Positions 1 through 13,011 are shown, numbered from the stretch's first letter. The stretch is 64,000 bases of DNA from Coix lacryma-jobi var. lacryma-jobi (GCA_009763385.1 CM019823.1:93197104-93261103); one strand, 5' to 3'. The notes: generated by a model not told the origin, from the sequence alone. A program made the numbers and translations.

Positions 1-1068
1 GAGACAAGAGGAACGCGAAGAACACGAACCAAAACGCGAATCAAGTCATCGATCTGCAACCGTGTGGCTACCACACGCTACAACTATGAGGTTACGGCCT
101 CACTTCCTCAAAATCTTCAGTACACAGAGGTATGGTTCTCTGTGGATCTCAGCTAGCTACAGTAGGGGATTGGGAGAGCAGGAAACCCTAAGTGCAAAGA
201 GCAAAATGACTGAGATAGATGGGGAGGTGGGTGTCTCCCCCTACTTATCCTAATTCTAACTATTCCTAATTCCCACTCTACCCCTAACTACTTACAGAGC
301 GAACCAGCTAAACCCTAAGGTTATTCTCGACCAACTCGATGGTAGGTGGATCCGACGGCCACGCCCGCACAACTCGTAGCGTTGCTTCGACGCAACCTCC
401 CGATTGCCGCCACGTGCCGCCACCGCTCTACCGTCCTTTTCCCGGACGTCGCACCCCCGGTTTTGTGGCCCAAACAGGGAAACCAGCCTTCACGACCAAC
501 CCCCGGTTTTGAGGCCCAAACTGGGAAACCAGCCCACCAACGCCTGAGTTTTGTGGCCCAAACTCAGCAAACCCGCAGCACCCAGGTTTTGAGGCCCAAA
601 CCTGGAAACCGTCCTCAGCCCGAGTTTTGTGGCCAAACTCGGAAACCATCCGCGCCCAGGTTTTGAGGCCCAAACCTGGAAACCGTCCACCCGATGGTTT
701 TTCTCTGGCTCTACCACCAAACCGAAGCTGTAGAGGGGATGCAGCGCCCGTGCACCCCGTCCACTAACACGTGTCCCCAAGTCCACGACTTAGGCAACAC
801 ATGACCGCAAGTCTTTGCTCGTCGCTGTCCCTGGCTGTCAGCCACCACAGCTGATCCTCGGGCCACCGGTCCCTCAGTCCAAGCCTCACGTCCGCCCTTC
901 GCCACTCTCAGTCCATCGGCACGGCACGTCTCTACTTGACCTTCACCTTGCCTCTGATCACTGTATCCGTGCTCGACACCTGCACAACACAAGCCAAAGA
1001 ACATGCGCATCATACCAGTTGATAATCACTCATCACTCAGAGACTCGGCATACACCCATGTATCCGCA
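1..1068 (-). repeat. Copia family C LTR, minus orientation, cut by the window start
   Basis: This stretch matches, in reverse complement, the first half of the LTR seen complete at 50569-52660 and 60183-62277. Its right end at 1068 is the LTR start (TGCGGATACATGG read on minus), so the LTR runs leftwards out of the window. I cannot tell whether it is a solo LTR or the end of a full element. The bases after it (GTACT, 1069-1073) would be the target duplication if the other end carried the same bases. Open frames here are by-products of the hairpin array. Confidence 0.9.
455..680 (-). repeat. Array of six short hairpins in the C-family LTR
   Basis: Six inverted repeats stand in tandem, each with an outer arm of about five variable bases, an inner TTT/AAA pair and a loop resembling GGGCCTCA (RNA sense, minus strand). 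Outer arm pairs include CCAGG/CCTGG, CCGAG/CTCGG and CTGAG/CTCAG. The two units nearest 455 carry mismatches. The same array is present in the three other LTR copies of the family. Confidence 0.85.
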
Positions 1069-1368
1069 GTACTCCCCGTCGACGCCCACATTCTGGAAGA
1101 CCCATCGGATCATGGTCGGTGGGCATGGCCGAGGGAAGGTGCTCGTCCCTTCTCTCAACACGGAAGAGACGGGCGAGCTGCGGGAGTCCCTAGAGTCCCG
1201 AGCTCCTATTCGGCGGAGGATGGACCCTTCGTCGATCAAGGGGCCGTCGGGACAATTCGAGGAGGAAGACGAGAAGACGGATCTGGAGAGGCTGATGCAC
1301 GTCACCTCCACCCTGCAAGCAAGGAACAAGGTGTTGGAGGAGACGGTGTCAGAGTTGAAGATGGCGAA
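1069..1368 (+). pseudogene. Element D accessory ORF, left part (coiled-coil rich)
   Basis: An open frame runs from the C-family LTR boundary into 1368, where chromovirus B enters. The end of this part is acidic then helical (EEEDEKTDLERLMHVTSTLQ followed by a leucine-rich heptad-like stretch), suggesting a coiled coil. The frame continues after B at 26958 once one copy of the CGAAT duplication is removed. I do not recognise a named domain. It lies 3' of where pol should be, where Athila/Tat elements can carry an extra ORF. Product and function are unknown. Confidence 0.6.
1364..1368. other. Target-site duplication of element B, left copy (CGAAT)
   Basis: CGAAT abuts the TGTGGCGG end of LTR B here and is repeated at 26958-26962 directly after the GTGTTACA end. 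The match defines B as one insertion event. Confidence 0.9.
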
Positions 1369-4300
1369 TTGTGGCGGAACGGTCCTAATCCCATGGCCCA
1401 CAGGTCCCCGTCAGCCTCTGACAGCCGAACCTATGTTCCACGTGACCAAGACAGTTTGTCACCGGGCTGCATCAGCGCCCATCGTCCGCAGGATCATCTC
1501 ACCTTTCGGTTACAGCACTGGATACTTTTACAAATAACATCGGAATACAGAGCGGAAGGCTTAAATAACATTAGTTTTACAAACCGAGGTTCCAAATAAG
1601 ATTAAAGGTGTAGTTATTACAAACCAAGTTCGGGTAATAGAAATAGGCAACATAGCGGAGTACAACAAAATAAAGATACTTGCAAACACCCAGCCCGAGG
1701 GTGCACAATTATTCATCGGCCTCTCCCAGGACGATGGTCATGCAGCAGGGCGCAAGACACATCGGGGACTCAGTCATACCTGCAGCTTGGGTAACAAACC
1801 CTGAGTACTGGGGTACTCAACAAGGCTTACCCGACTAAAGAAAAGGAAGAAGACTCAGGGATGAGAGGCTTAGGGTAGTCAAGGTAAGGCTTAAGCAAGA
1901 TCAAGTATTTTGCAGAAAAGCATTTTGTAAACCTCGTGCTATTTTTGGAAAGATTCAAGTATTTCTCAATTCTTCATTGTTCATGATTCATTTTACCTTC
2001 CAAAACATACCTAGTTGAGAACCACTCTCCGTTGACAGTCAGTGACCAAGTCTCCATAACCGAGGAGCAACGTTAATCCGGATAAATAATACTCAGCTGA
2101 GGATCCCTATTCACACTGCATATGTAGCACCCAAGCTTGCATATGCCAACTCGTCTACCACGATTCCTCCAAGATTGGACCGGTCCTACGCCACCCGGAA
2201 GTACAGTACACCACTCATATCCAGGCACGACGACCACGTGGGTACAAGCTACTTCCGCCATCTCGCCACTCCCAGTGCGCGGTTGTCGGTCCCAATTAAG
2301 GAGTCCTCGGAGCCAGAGCTTTCCGAAGTATGTGAATAGTTGCAAGTCTTGGCCAGCAGGCCCCCATACGGATGGTCCCTAATTTTTCTGCCAGAACCAT
2401 ACCTTGGTTATATCTCACCCAAGCGTAATAGTCCTGTCAGTTTTTCAACCCTGTCCCGGTCGGTGTCAACTGTTGAGTCCCGGACTACAACATGACGGCA
2501 CCGTACGCTCGGACAACCTCTCCTCGCAATTGACTAGGTACGGATCAGATACTTAGCCAATGGTCGGGGAGTAAAGCCAAATTCCCATAAAAATTCTTTA
2601 AGTGATCACACTTTTGAAATTTGCATTTTTATTGCAAATCTATTGTATAGCATCACTAAGCATTTTGCAAATAATTTTTAAACAGGGCGGGGTATTTGCC
2701 GGTGGAGGTAAATAGTGCAAGCAATAGGTCATCACACAACTCCTATAACCTAATGCAGTAGTTTAACGCAAAGGCATTTTAGGTAAACTTTTATAAAAAC
2801 AAGGAAGGGTTAAAATACACCGGGGCTTGCCTTGAAGAGCAAAAAGGACAGGCTCGGGGTCGGCAGTGCCGGTGTCGGAGCTCGGGGTCGCCTCGGGGGT
2901 AGGTTCGTCAGCGGCTGCCTCGACTTTGATGCCTTCTCCTTCAGACACTACACGTATGCAATGATGTATGCTTATGAGGATGCTGACAAGAACAAGAGAC
3001 TTGCCAAAGCGCAGGACAATTCCATTGATTCTAGAATACAACTTTCCAACGTGAAAGTAACTCCTAGTGTGGACATAAAGTTACTTATCTCTACCCCTAA
3101 GCAAGATTAAACAAACCTATTAAGCATCATCTAGTAATCCTAAGCATAAGTCATGCATGGCATCACAATCATCATAGACCAGTTGGGTGGGGGTCTATGA
3201 ACAGCAAACAATCCAAAACCACATCATAGGGCATTCAAAGGAATTCTAAATATTTTTCTATTTTTCCTATTTAATTAAAAAGGTCACTTTATGCAGTTGC
3301 TCCAAAATTTACCAAATTAATCCCATGGGTTCATTATTGTATAAATAGATGACAAAACAAATTTCATAATTTTTGGAGATCATTAAGGTGCTTAATAAAA
3401 ATCAAACATTTAATTAAGAAAAGGCACTATTTAACAATTAAAATAAATGCCCAAAAATCAACTTGCTCCAAAAGGCCTCAAAATTATACCAGAGACTAAA
3501 CATGACATAACTAGCACATAAAAATTTATCTCATGATTTTTGGAGCTACACATGGTTTTCTAAAAAATCTAAAACCATCCATTTCTTAATTAAAAGAAGG
3601 ATTTTTCATTTTCCAATTTTTGCAGAAAAGTAGGGTTTCTTATTTTTCTAAAATACTACACAGTGCAAGGAGCATACCACATTTTTCTCAGGATTTAAGG
3701 AGCAACAGATTAATTCTCACAAAAAAGAGAAAACAGAACACTATTCACATTTTTTTAAAAAAAGAAAAGGAGCACCGTGCTTCTTCCCCGCGGGCTCGGC
3801 GCGCTCGCCGGCGAGAGCGCGCGGCGGACCGGCCGCTCGGGCCTCGCGCTGGGAAAGCAGAGGGTGGGGGAAGCTTCGCGGGCTCACCGGGGGTCGGGAA
3901 CGAGGAACGGCGAGGCGGTGCAAGGGTCGGAGGAGGGAGTTCGACGACGGCGGTGCTTCGGCGGAGCTCTTCGGCGGCGAGCAAGCGTTCCGGCGGCTCT
4001 GTCCATCAAAAGGGATCACCGATGTGCGGTTAGGAGCGCACCGAGGTGAGGAAAAGAGGACGGGGGTCGGAGGGACGGGAGGAACACTCACGGCGACGAA
4101 TTTCGCCCCACACCGCGACGGGGCCGTTCGCCGGAGTCGGGGACGGATCGCTTGCGCCGGCGAAAGGAGGGGCGGAGGGGTGAAATTGGTTGCTCGGGAA
4201 GGTGGAGAAGCTCAAGGCGAAGGTGATGGGGTGCTCAGCGGGCTCCGGGGCGGTCCGGTGGCTCGGATTGGCGAGGTGGCGCCGATGGCGGAAAAAACGG

Positions 4301-5312
4301 CGGAGGCTCGACGGCTTTTATAGCCGCGGGGGTGGTGCCGGGGTCCGGTCAAAGGGGCGGGGAGCGATCGTGCGGCATTAGCGGATGTAGGGGCAGGGTA
4401 GGGCGGCTCGTCGTGGGCGGGGAGCTCGCGCGCGGCGCGGCGGCTTGCCGGCGGCCGGTAGCTGCCCGCTGTCCGCGGCCGAGGGGAAAGAGGAGGAGGG
4501 TAGGGGACGGGCGAGGCGGAGGTAGGGGCCGGGGAGCTTGCGCGCTAGCGCTGGCGGCGCACGACATGGGCGCGGGTCAGCCGGTCGGCGTGGCCGGTGC
4601 TCTGCCGCCGGCGGCCGGGGCCCCCCTGCTTTAAAGCTCGTGCACAGTGACGTCACCTTCCTCCTTTTTCTGAATTTTCAAAATTACTCCCAAAATTTGA
4701 ACTACACAAAGAAAACTCAAAATACCAAAGTTGCTTAAAATTTTGAGATCTACAACTTTGCCAAACTAAACTTTTTCTGAAACTCAATAGTTTTTGAGAT
4801 AATTTTGAAAACTGAAAAGGGGACAAAATTTAAGTTTGAAAGAATTTGAAATTACTTCTGATTTTGTATTGAAACTTGAAAATCTGCAAACACCAAAGTT
4901 GTTCCTTATTGCAAGATCTACAACTTTTCTTATTGGGCCAACTTCAAATTTTGAATAGTTTTTGAATTAGAAAAAGAGGGGTAAAACTAGAGTTTGGAAA
5001 TTTAGGGTTTTTCAAAAGGAATTTAAATTCTATTTCTGATTTTGAACTTTGATCGACACAACAAAACATCAAGACACTCAACTGAACAAGATTCACACAA
5101 AGCTAGACACAGAGATGAAATTACCATTTTGCCCTTAAAGGAGGATTTGGGCCTTTAGGGTTTTTGAAAAAAAAACCACTACACAAGCCACCTCAGAAAA
5201 AGGTAAATGCAAAACAAGTATTAGGCAAACATAAATGCATGGCAAGGATGATTAATGACTAAAGATGATGACATGTCAGGTTAATTACATATTAATCACC
5301 AGAGGTGTTACA
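1369..5312 (-). repeat. Element B 3' LTR (3944 bp)
   Basis: The LTR starts (minus) TGTAACACCTCTGG at 5312 and ends CGTTCCGCCACA at 1369. Its right-hand 2.6 kb is repeated at 24361-26957. It contains a GC-rich, CpG-dense block (about 3770-4640) between AT-rich flanks. Open frames in this block on both strands look like composition artefacts: they are proline/arginine-rich, unlike any domain, and equal on both strands. Confidence 0.92.
4312..4326 (-). promoter_or_regulatory. Probable TATA box of LTR B
   Basis: On the minus strand the sequence reads GCGGCTATAAAAGCC at the downstream side of the CpG-rich block, a good plant TATA box (CTATAAAAG). Transcription would start about 30 bases on, near 4285, and run towards pol in the 5' copy. 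The motif is conserved at 25961-25975. Confidence 0.6.
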
Positions 5313-5330
5313 GCCTTCCCCCCTAAAAGA
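5313..5330 (-). other. Polypurine tract of element B
   Basis: Minus-strand purine run (TTTTAGGGGGGAAGGC) directly before the 3' LTR start; primer for plus-strand DNA synthesis in LTR elements. Confidence 0.8.
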
Positions 5331-5383
5331 AATCTCGCCCCAAGATTCTGCGTCTTAAGAAGGACAAAGACAAAACTTTACAT

Positions 5384-8101
5384 CTACAGAGTATCGAGAA
5401 AGTCGGGATAATTCTTTGCCAAGAAGTCCTCGGATTCCCAAGTGGCTTCTTCTTCAGAGTGTTGGTTCCACTGGATCTTGTACCATCTTGTGGTAGTCCT
5501 CCGGGTAACACAGTCCTTGTAATCCAATATGCGAACTGGATACACAGAGTATGACAGATCGGGTTCTAACTCAACACCTTCAACTTCCACCACATGTTCG
5601 GGCATTTGGAGACATTTCTTGAGTTGGGAGACGTGAAACACATTATGGACTGCGGAAAGATGATCGGGCAATCTTAGCTTGTAAGCTACCTTGCCACAAC
5701 GTTCCAGAATTTCAAAGGGACCAATATAGCGTGGTGCTAACTTTCCCTTGACTCCAAAATGAGTAACTCCTTTGGTGGGTGAGACCTTCAGATACACATA
5801 ATCCCCGATTTGGAACTTCAGAGGTCGACGTCTTTTGTCAGCATAGCTCTTCTGTCGAGACTGCACAATCTTCATATTCTCTTGTATTTGCTTGACTTTT
5901 TCTTCCATATCTTTTACTAGGTCAACTCCAAAGAATTCCCTTTCTCCAGGTTCAGACCAACTGAGAGGTGTACGACAACGGCGATCGTACAGTGCTTCAA
6001 AGGGTGCCATTTTGATGCTTTCTTGGTAACTGTTATTATATGAGAATTCTGCCAAGGGCAAACACTCATCCCAAGTATCTGCGAAGGTGAGCACGCAGGC
6101 TCTCAACATGTCCTCTAACACTTGGTTGACTCGCTCAGTTTGTCCATCCGTTTGTGGATGATATGCCGTGCTATGCAAGAGTTTGGTTCCAAGTAAGGTA
6201 TGGAATGCTTTCCAGAATTTTGCGACGAACTGGGTACCACGATCAGAGATAATGGTCTTGGGTATGCCATGGAGTTTTACTATGTTGTTCTTGTATATAG
6301 CGGCGTAAGTGGGGACGGTGTAGCTGGTCTTGACTGGCAGGAAGTGAGCTTGCTTAGTGAGGCGATCCACGATCACCAAGATGGAATCAAAACCCCTTGG
6401 TGTTTTGGGTAGCCCATTGATAAAATCCATACTGATATCGTCCCATTTCCAAGCAGGTACAGGTAAAGGTTGTAATCCTCCTCCGGGCTTCATGTGCACA
6501 GCTTTGACCCTCTGGCAAGTATCACATCGAGCGACATACCGGGCGATCTCAATCTTCATCTTTGTCCACCAGATTCTCTGCCTCAAGTCTTGGTACATCT
6601 TGTTGCTGCCGGGGTGGATGGAGAACCTAGTCAAGTGTGCTTCATCAAGGATTAACTGCCTCAACTCAGGCACTTTGGGAACTACCAGTCGGTTCTTGAA
6701 CCAAACCACTCCTACCTCATCAATCCTAAAACAATCCGCTCTTCCGGCTTGGACCCTTTCGATGATGTGTTTGATTCCAGGGTTATCTTTCTGCGCAGTG
6801 ATGATCTATTCCCTGATAGGTGCTTCTATCCTGATATTATTCAGAGTTCCCTGTGGAACCATTTCAATACCCATCCTTTCTAGATCATAACACAGGGAAG
6901 AATCGTAGGGTTTCATCACCAGACAGTTGTAGTATGACTTGCGACTGAGCGCATCGGCGACCACATTCGCCTTACCCGGATGGTAATGTACTTCGAGATC
7001 ATAGTCTTTAATTAACTCAAGCCACCTTCTCTGTCTCATATTCAATTCTTCTTGAGTGAAGATATACTTCAGGCTCTTGTGATCAGTGTACACATTGCAG
7101 GTACTGCCCAACAAATAATGGCACCAGATCTTTAAGGCGTGCACCACAGCTGCTAACTCAAGATCATGGGTTGGATAATTCTCTTCATGTTGCTTAAGCT
7201 GTCGGGAGGCATACGCGATCACTCGACCTTCTTGCATCAAAACACAGCCCAAACCAGTACCAGATGCATCACAGTAGACATCAAAGGGCTTTTCGATGTT
7301 TGGCTAGGCTAGCACTGGTGATGTGGTTAACAGTTTCTTCAGCGTTTGAAAGGCCTGCTCACAGGCTGGTGACCAGACAAACTTCACAGAATTCTTTAAT
7401 AACTCGGTGATAGGCTTGGCGATTCTGGAGAAATCCGGGATGAAACGGCGATAATATCCAGCCATTCCCATGAAGCTGCGGACTCCGTGAACAGTGGTAG
7501 GTGGCTCCCAATCCAGAATGTCTGCCACCTTTCCGGGATCGACTGACACTCCTTCAGCGGATAGGACATGACCAAGGAACTGTATCTGATCTAACCAGAA
7601 CTCACATTTACTGAACTTGGCATAAAGCTGATGATCTCTGAGGCAGGATAGAACGATACGAAGATGTTCGGCATGCTCTTCAGGGGTATTTGAGTAGACA
7701 AGGATGTCGTCAATGAACACGACCACAAATTTATTGAGCTCCGGCATGAATACGGAGTTCATGAGGTACATGAAGTGGGCAGGGGCATTGGTCAAACTGA
7801 AGGACATGACCAGGTACTCATATAGGCCGTACCTAGTAGTGAAAGCTGTTTTAGGAATGTCTTCGGGACGTATTTTTATTTGGTGGTAGCCAGATCTGAG
7901 GTCAATCTTGGAGAATACTCTGGCTCCAGCTAGCTGGTCAAAAAGAAGGTCAATACGAGGCAAGGGATATTTATTTTTGATGGTGACCTCGTTGAGTGGG
8001 CGATAATCAATGCATAACCTGAGACTCTTGTGTTTCTTCTTCACAAAGATTGCAGGACAGCCCCAAGGAGATGAACTTGGGCGAATGAAGCCCTTATCCA
8101 G
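5384..8101 (-). pseudogene. Element B pol remnant: reverse transcriptase, RNase H, integrase, chromodomain
   Basis: Reading from 8101 leftwards, the frame enters at the [10 protein letters not shown] motif of reverse transcriptase and has the YxDD-equivalent FIDD box. An in-frame TAG at about 7301 follows, then RNase H (YTDHKS, ADALSRK), a second break near 6800, then 441 residues of integrase. In the integrase frame the zinc site is H25, H32, C62, C65 and the catalytic triad D95, D156, E192. A GPF-like module and a C-terminal chromodomain (near residues 390-441, with ATWES) follow. All pieces share one frame, so the breaks are point nonsense mutations rather than shifts. The N-terminal part (protease, zinc knuckle, gag) is lost at the junction with LTR A. 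Non-functional. Confidence 0.92.
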
Positions 8102-11100
8102 TGTGGCGGAACCGTCCTGATTATAGGAGCTCAAGTACCGTCTTAGTCAAATCCGTCTGACTTCGACTCATACTTGAACCCATATAACCCCGGTAGTCCG
8201 GAAATCTCGAAGGATTTCTATCACCGTACAACATACAGGATCGCATTGTTCAAGAATTACATTCGCAAAGAAACATCACAGAGAACGAAACTGATTTTAA
8301 AGTATCAGAGTGCGAATTTAAAACAGAGTTATTACAATACCAAATTTAAAAGTGTGGAAGCTAAAAAAAAAGTTTGAAACACGACCACCACACATGTGGT
8401 CCAAATAAAACATCGTTTGATAAATCCAACTCACACAACTCACTCTTCCCTTTTTAGATAATGTGCCACTAGAAGTCTCAGACCAACAAAAGAAAAAGGG
8501 AAGCTTCTGGACGACCCTGCCCTGGGCCTACTCCTCATCACCTTCCACCGGGTAGAGGCAGTGCTTACAATAGCCAAAGTAGACCTGGCCATCTGCAACA
8601 AACGGGATAAACCCTGAGTACGGGAATGTACTCAGCTAGACTTACCCGTCCAACTGAAAATAAAGACTCCAAGGGTATGCAAGGCCTTTTGGGTGGAGCT
8701 GGGATCTTTTAGTTGCGAAAAGCTCAATTAAGATAAGTGAGGATTTAATGATATTGCTGAGCTGTCATTTTTAGACCTATTTCTTTACTCTAGGTTTGCA
8801 CCTGAACTATTGCACACACTTGAGTCAAACAAACAATAATATAACCATATCCAGTTGACTTATCCACATTTTTAGTTGAACCTTTAAAACATCACATGGA
8901 GTTGTATCGTAGTGAAGCTCGCCATAGTTTCCCACTAACCGGGGGAGACGACGACTCGAATCGAATTCCAAACCAGCTGGTGAAAGACCTTTAATACCAG
9001 CCCACACTTTCCCCGTCGGGTCCATGCATTGGGCAACCGCTCGACGCTTGTTCGTGGTGGTAATCGTCGCGGTTCAAGCACGGACCGCCCAATTGGAACC
9101 TGGTGATGGCCTCTCGCGGCAGATCACATTTCCATACTAGAGGGCGCGACACGGGTCGAAACCGGCCCGAATAGCTTCTAACCGGCTTCGGGGTCGATGA
9201 TTACGGCACCGACATATCCCGAAGTAAAAGGGCGCGTTCAAAAATGAACGAGGGCCAACATCGATACAAACCTACACGATCCAACGGACGGACTGCCCCC
9301 AAGTTCCAACTTGGTGCCTTACCTTCCAGTTGACCGTATTTCATTACTACTCAGCTTCTTTTCCACGATAGCAAATATAGCCAACCGTGATCCGGTAACT
9401 ACCCATCAGGGTATTACGGGAACATTCTTAACTACTACTTTTATTAAGCAAGCTAAGCAATTCTACATTGTAAATAAATAACAGGATAACAAGGTACTCC
9501 CTCCATTCCAAATTATAAGACGTTCCAAGAATCTTGGAGAGTCAAAGTTTTTCAACTTTGACCAAAATTATAGAGAAAAATATAAAAATTTATACCATCA
9601 AATATACATATTATGGAAATATAACTAATGAAGAATCTAATTGCACTTAGTTGATATCATAAATATTATTATCTTATTATATAAATTTGGTCAAAGTTGA
9701 AAAACTTTGACTCTCCAAGATTCTTGGAATGTCTTATAATTTGGGATGGAGGGAGTAGATATTAATCAATAACCAAGGAATGGTAATGCAGCAAGTAGGT
9801 TTCATTCCAACTCCTAAACCTAATGCATCACAACATAAAAGGACTCAAGTAAACTTTTAATTGCAAAAGATAGGAGGCTTAATATGCTCCGGGGCTTGCC
9901 TTGAGAGAAGACTGAGGCCTCGTGGGAGGGGCACTCAGGCAGGTTAGTGTCGGCCGCGGGGTCGACTTCCTCGGCTTGATGCAGTTCCGGGATCTCCTGC
10001 TCGGCGCTTGTCTCCTGCTCCAGGTCTTGCTCCTGAACTATCGATCCTATTGCAATGCGGTTGAAAATAATAAATAAATAATGCGTAGTGTGAGATGGGG
10101 TGGTATGAGTGTAAATATTTCTTGCAAACCAACAAAACCAACTTGTTGAACCATTTTTGACATTGAGGTAAACACTTAATTATCTCATAAAACAATTTCA
10201 TCAATCCACCTATTTCTTATTTAATAATTCAAAAGAAATTTAAGTTTGAACTGCAAGTGCATTTTTCTGGACTCAGAAAAATCTACAAAAATTCCAAAAG
10301 TCAAATGGCATCTGCTGGATTTCACTGAATAAATTTCAGCCAAAAATAAAATACAGAACTGCAGATATAAAATGACAAGCAAACTGCCCAAAAAGGTGTT
10401 TTGAACTAGCTCCTCATTCAAAAAGTGTCCAACAGCAGATTTCATAATTTTTCTAGCTTCTTCTACTCATACACATCCTACTGTAGAGAACTTGTGGCCA
10501 GAGCATAAACATACAAGCCTACACAAAATAAACAAATCTATTCCAATTTAAACCAATTGAACTACAACCCTACTGTAAAAGGGTGCTAGACTCAATTTCA
10601 CATTTTTCCCAGATTCTACTTCACATTTTATGCTTATCAAGAAAGTTTCATGAACAGAAACATTATATTATTTCTTACCTGAATTTCCAAAGGAAAATAC
10701 AGAAAAGTACATTTGTAAAACAACTTCAGATTTTTCCATACAACAGCTCATGCTTACATTTTTCTTAGCTTGAACATAACAAACAGAGACTACACCAATT
10801 TTCCCACATTTTATTTCGACATATAAAACACCTTAATATTTATTCTAAGAAATCAGGCAAAAAGGACTTTTAATCATAACAGAAACTTTTTCTACAAAAA
10901 TAGTGCATCATATATTTTTCACAGGTGCCAATCAAGATAATAATCTTACACAGAATTTTCCAGGAATTAACTCAACCAGAAAACATATACTAACCATTTA
11001 TCTCAACAAAAGCATATAAACTGAAATAAATAGAAATAGTAAAATAAACTTTTACCAAAAATACTTTCATATTTTTTCCATGATAGATCTACTCATAAAC

Positions 11101-13011
11101 AAGCTAACAAAACTGAAAGTACTTCATTTGGACTTTTAAAACATGCTACATAAAAATAACAAGCATTTCTAGAAAATAAAACCTAAAAAGGAAAAACATT
11201 GAAATCTCTCGGCTTGGCTTGCGTGAGCGTGGTCCATGGACCAAGAGAGGCTGACGCGCGGGGTCCGCTGGGTCAACGGGACCCACCTGTCAGAGAGAGG
11301 AAACAGGGGAGAATGGTTGACCGACGAAAGCTCGTCGACGGTGAGGTCGCCGGCGGTGAGGCTAGGCTCGATAGACTCGGCTCGACGAGGCGCATCCAGC
11401 GGTGGGGTCGGCTTGGCCAGAGGGTGACCGAAGCGTGCCGGCGGCGAGCGGTGGCGGACGGCGGCGGCGGCGACACACGGCTACGCCGTTTCCGGCGGTC
11501 GCCGGTGAAATTGAGGCAGGCATAGGCTTACTCGAACCCAAGGAGGCTATCGGAGGGCTCGGCTTGGCTCGGGAAGCTTCGAGGAAGCTTGGCCACGCGA
11601 GCGGCCATGGCGGACGGTGGCGGGGCTCGGCTAGGCCGTGTCCGGCGGTCGCCGGTGAAATTGGCGCGTGCGCAGTGCTTTGTGAACCCTAGGGAGCTAC
11701 GTGAGTGGGATGGTTTGGCTCGGATGGCTCCAGGGGAGCTTGGCCTCGTGCATGGCCGCGGCGGCGGCCATGGCGTTCGGCCGGTGGTAAAGAGAGAGGT
11801 TGGGTCGGTAGCGTTGAGGCTGGTCAGTGTTCTCACCTTGCCTTGGCTCGGTGAGGCTCGAGGACGAAGAAGGGAGGCGGTGGAGCTCGGGTCGGGGACG
11901 AACGGCTCCGGGCTCCGAGCGGCGCTGATGGCGTCCGCGGCGGCGCTCTTCGGACTCCGGCGTTGGTGGAGCTCGGCGGGTGGCGCGGAGGTGCGCACCG
12001 TGTGTCCGAGGTGAAGGTGTGGTGGTGCGCGGAAGGAATTGACTGATGGTGGCTCAGTGGGAGTGGGAACGGAGAGGGGCGTGCAGGTGGTGAACGGCGG
12101 CGAGCCGGGTGCTCGGCTCGTGCGTTCGCGAGAGGGAGGAGAGGGAGTGAGGGCGAGAGAGCGGGCAAGCGGAATGGCAAGTGAAGCGAGGGGAGTGCGG
12201 TGCACTCGGGGTCTTGGTCGGCCGGTGGTCGTGGCGGGGCCACGGCGGCACGGCGGGCGAGGCGGTGGCAGGCGATGCCGTGCGCGCGGTGAGCGAGGCG
12301 AGCGGCGAGAGGGCGAGCGGAGATCTTGGCGTGATCGAGCGAGCAACGATCTTGCGGCGATAGGGCGAGCGAGATACGGTGCAGGCGAAGGCGGCCACGC
12401 GGCGCTTGCAGCCGGCGTACGGCGCGGGCGTCAGGCGGGCGGCGGTGCGCGGCGCGCGCGGCGCGCGGGCGAGCTGGGCCGGCGCGCGCGAGTTGGGCCG
12501 AAAGGCCAGATGGGCCGAAAGTGGAGCACGGGAGAAATTCTTTTCCTTTTTCTTTTTCCAAAAATCTTTTCAAACTTTGACCATCCAAAACAGTTTCAAA
12601 AACTTTAAATTAGGTTTTGACCCAAAAATAAAAGTTGCTCAAAATAATTTTCTCTACAACTTTCATATAAGACACTTTTTCTGAAAACCATTTTTACAAC
12701 CTCCACATAAATAAAGCCAATTTTGCAACATAAACCATTTTCTTTGCCTCATTTTTATTTGATAAACTATTTTGAACTAGGTCAAAATACCAACATGAAA
12801 AACACCCTACTCAATATTCTCTATTTTATAAAACTCCTTGCCAAAACAGAAATCCACTTAAACTATGAAGTCAAATAGAAATCCAAAATCCAACAATTTA
12901 AACAAAGGCAAAAAGCACTCTTATGCACATGAAATGATGCAATGCATTGCTTATGCTTCTTTAGTAGCTAATTTCAGTGCCTAATGCAGTGCTTGACACT
13001 AGGGTGTCACA
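8102..13011 (-). repeat. Element A 3' LTR (4910 bp including a MITE)
   Basis: The LTR starts (minus) TGTGACACCCTAGTG at 13011 and ends ACGGTTCCGCCACA at 8102. Without the MITE it is about 4.65 kb. A CpG-rich block lies at about 11199-12520 between AT-rich parts. Many overlapping arginine/proline-rich frames in that block are composition artefacts. The half from 8102 to about 11150 is duplicated at 21576-24363. Confidence 0.92.
9497..9755. mobile_element. Stowaway-type MITE
   Basis: The 259 bp element starts CTCCCTCCATTCC and ends in its complement GGATGGAGGGAG, with terminal inverted repeats of about 70 bp. It is flanked by TA on both sides (9495-9496, 9756-9757), as for Tc1/Mariner-derived Stowaway MITEs. 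The sister LTR has the empty site AAGGTAGATATT near 22968, so this MITE arrived after element A inserted. It has no coding capacity. Confidence 0.93.

Noticed and set aside
346..786. Repeat-rich frames with QTGKPA-like repeats in the C-family LTR (also near 20100, 51000 and 60700)
   Set aside because: They are translations of the hairpin array in several frames and both strands, so not a repeat protein.
815..1537. A 240-residue open frame on plus
   Set aside because: It runs over three unrelated sequences (copia LTR, element D ORF, LTR B). Only the 1069-1368 part is real coding remnant.
3741..4634. Overlapping proline/arginine/glycine-rich open frames in LTR B (also at 25390-26296)
   Set aside because: They occur on both strands at once in a CG-rich LTR block, have no domain and follow from composition.
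11199..12608. Several frames of 100-270 residues in LTR A, both strands
   Set aside because: Same reason: CG-rich LTR block, no recognisable domain, and the sister LTR lacks this part.
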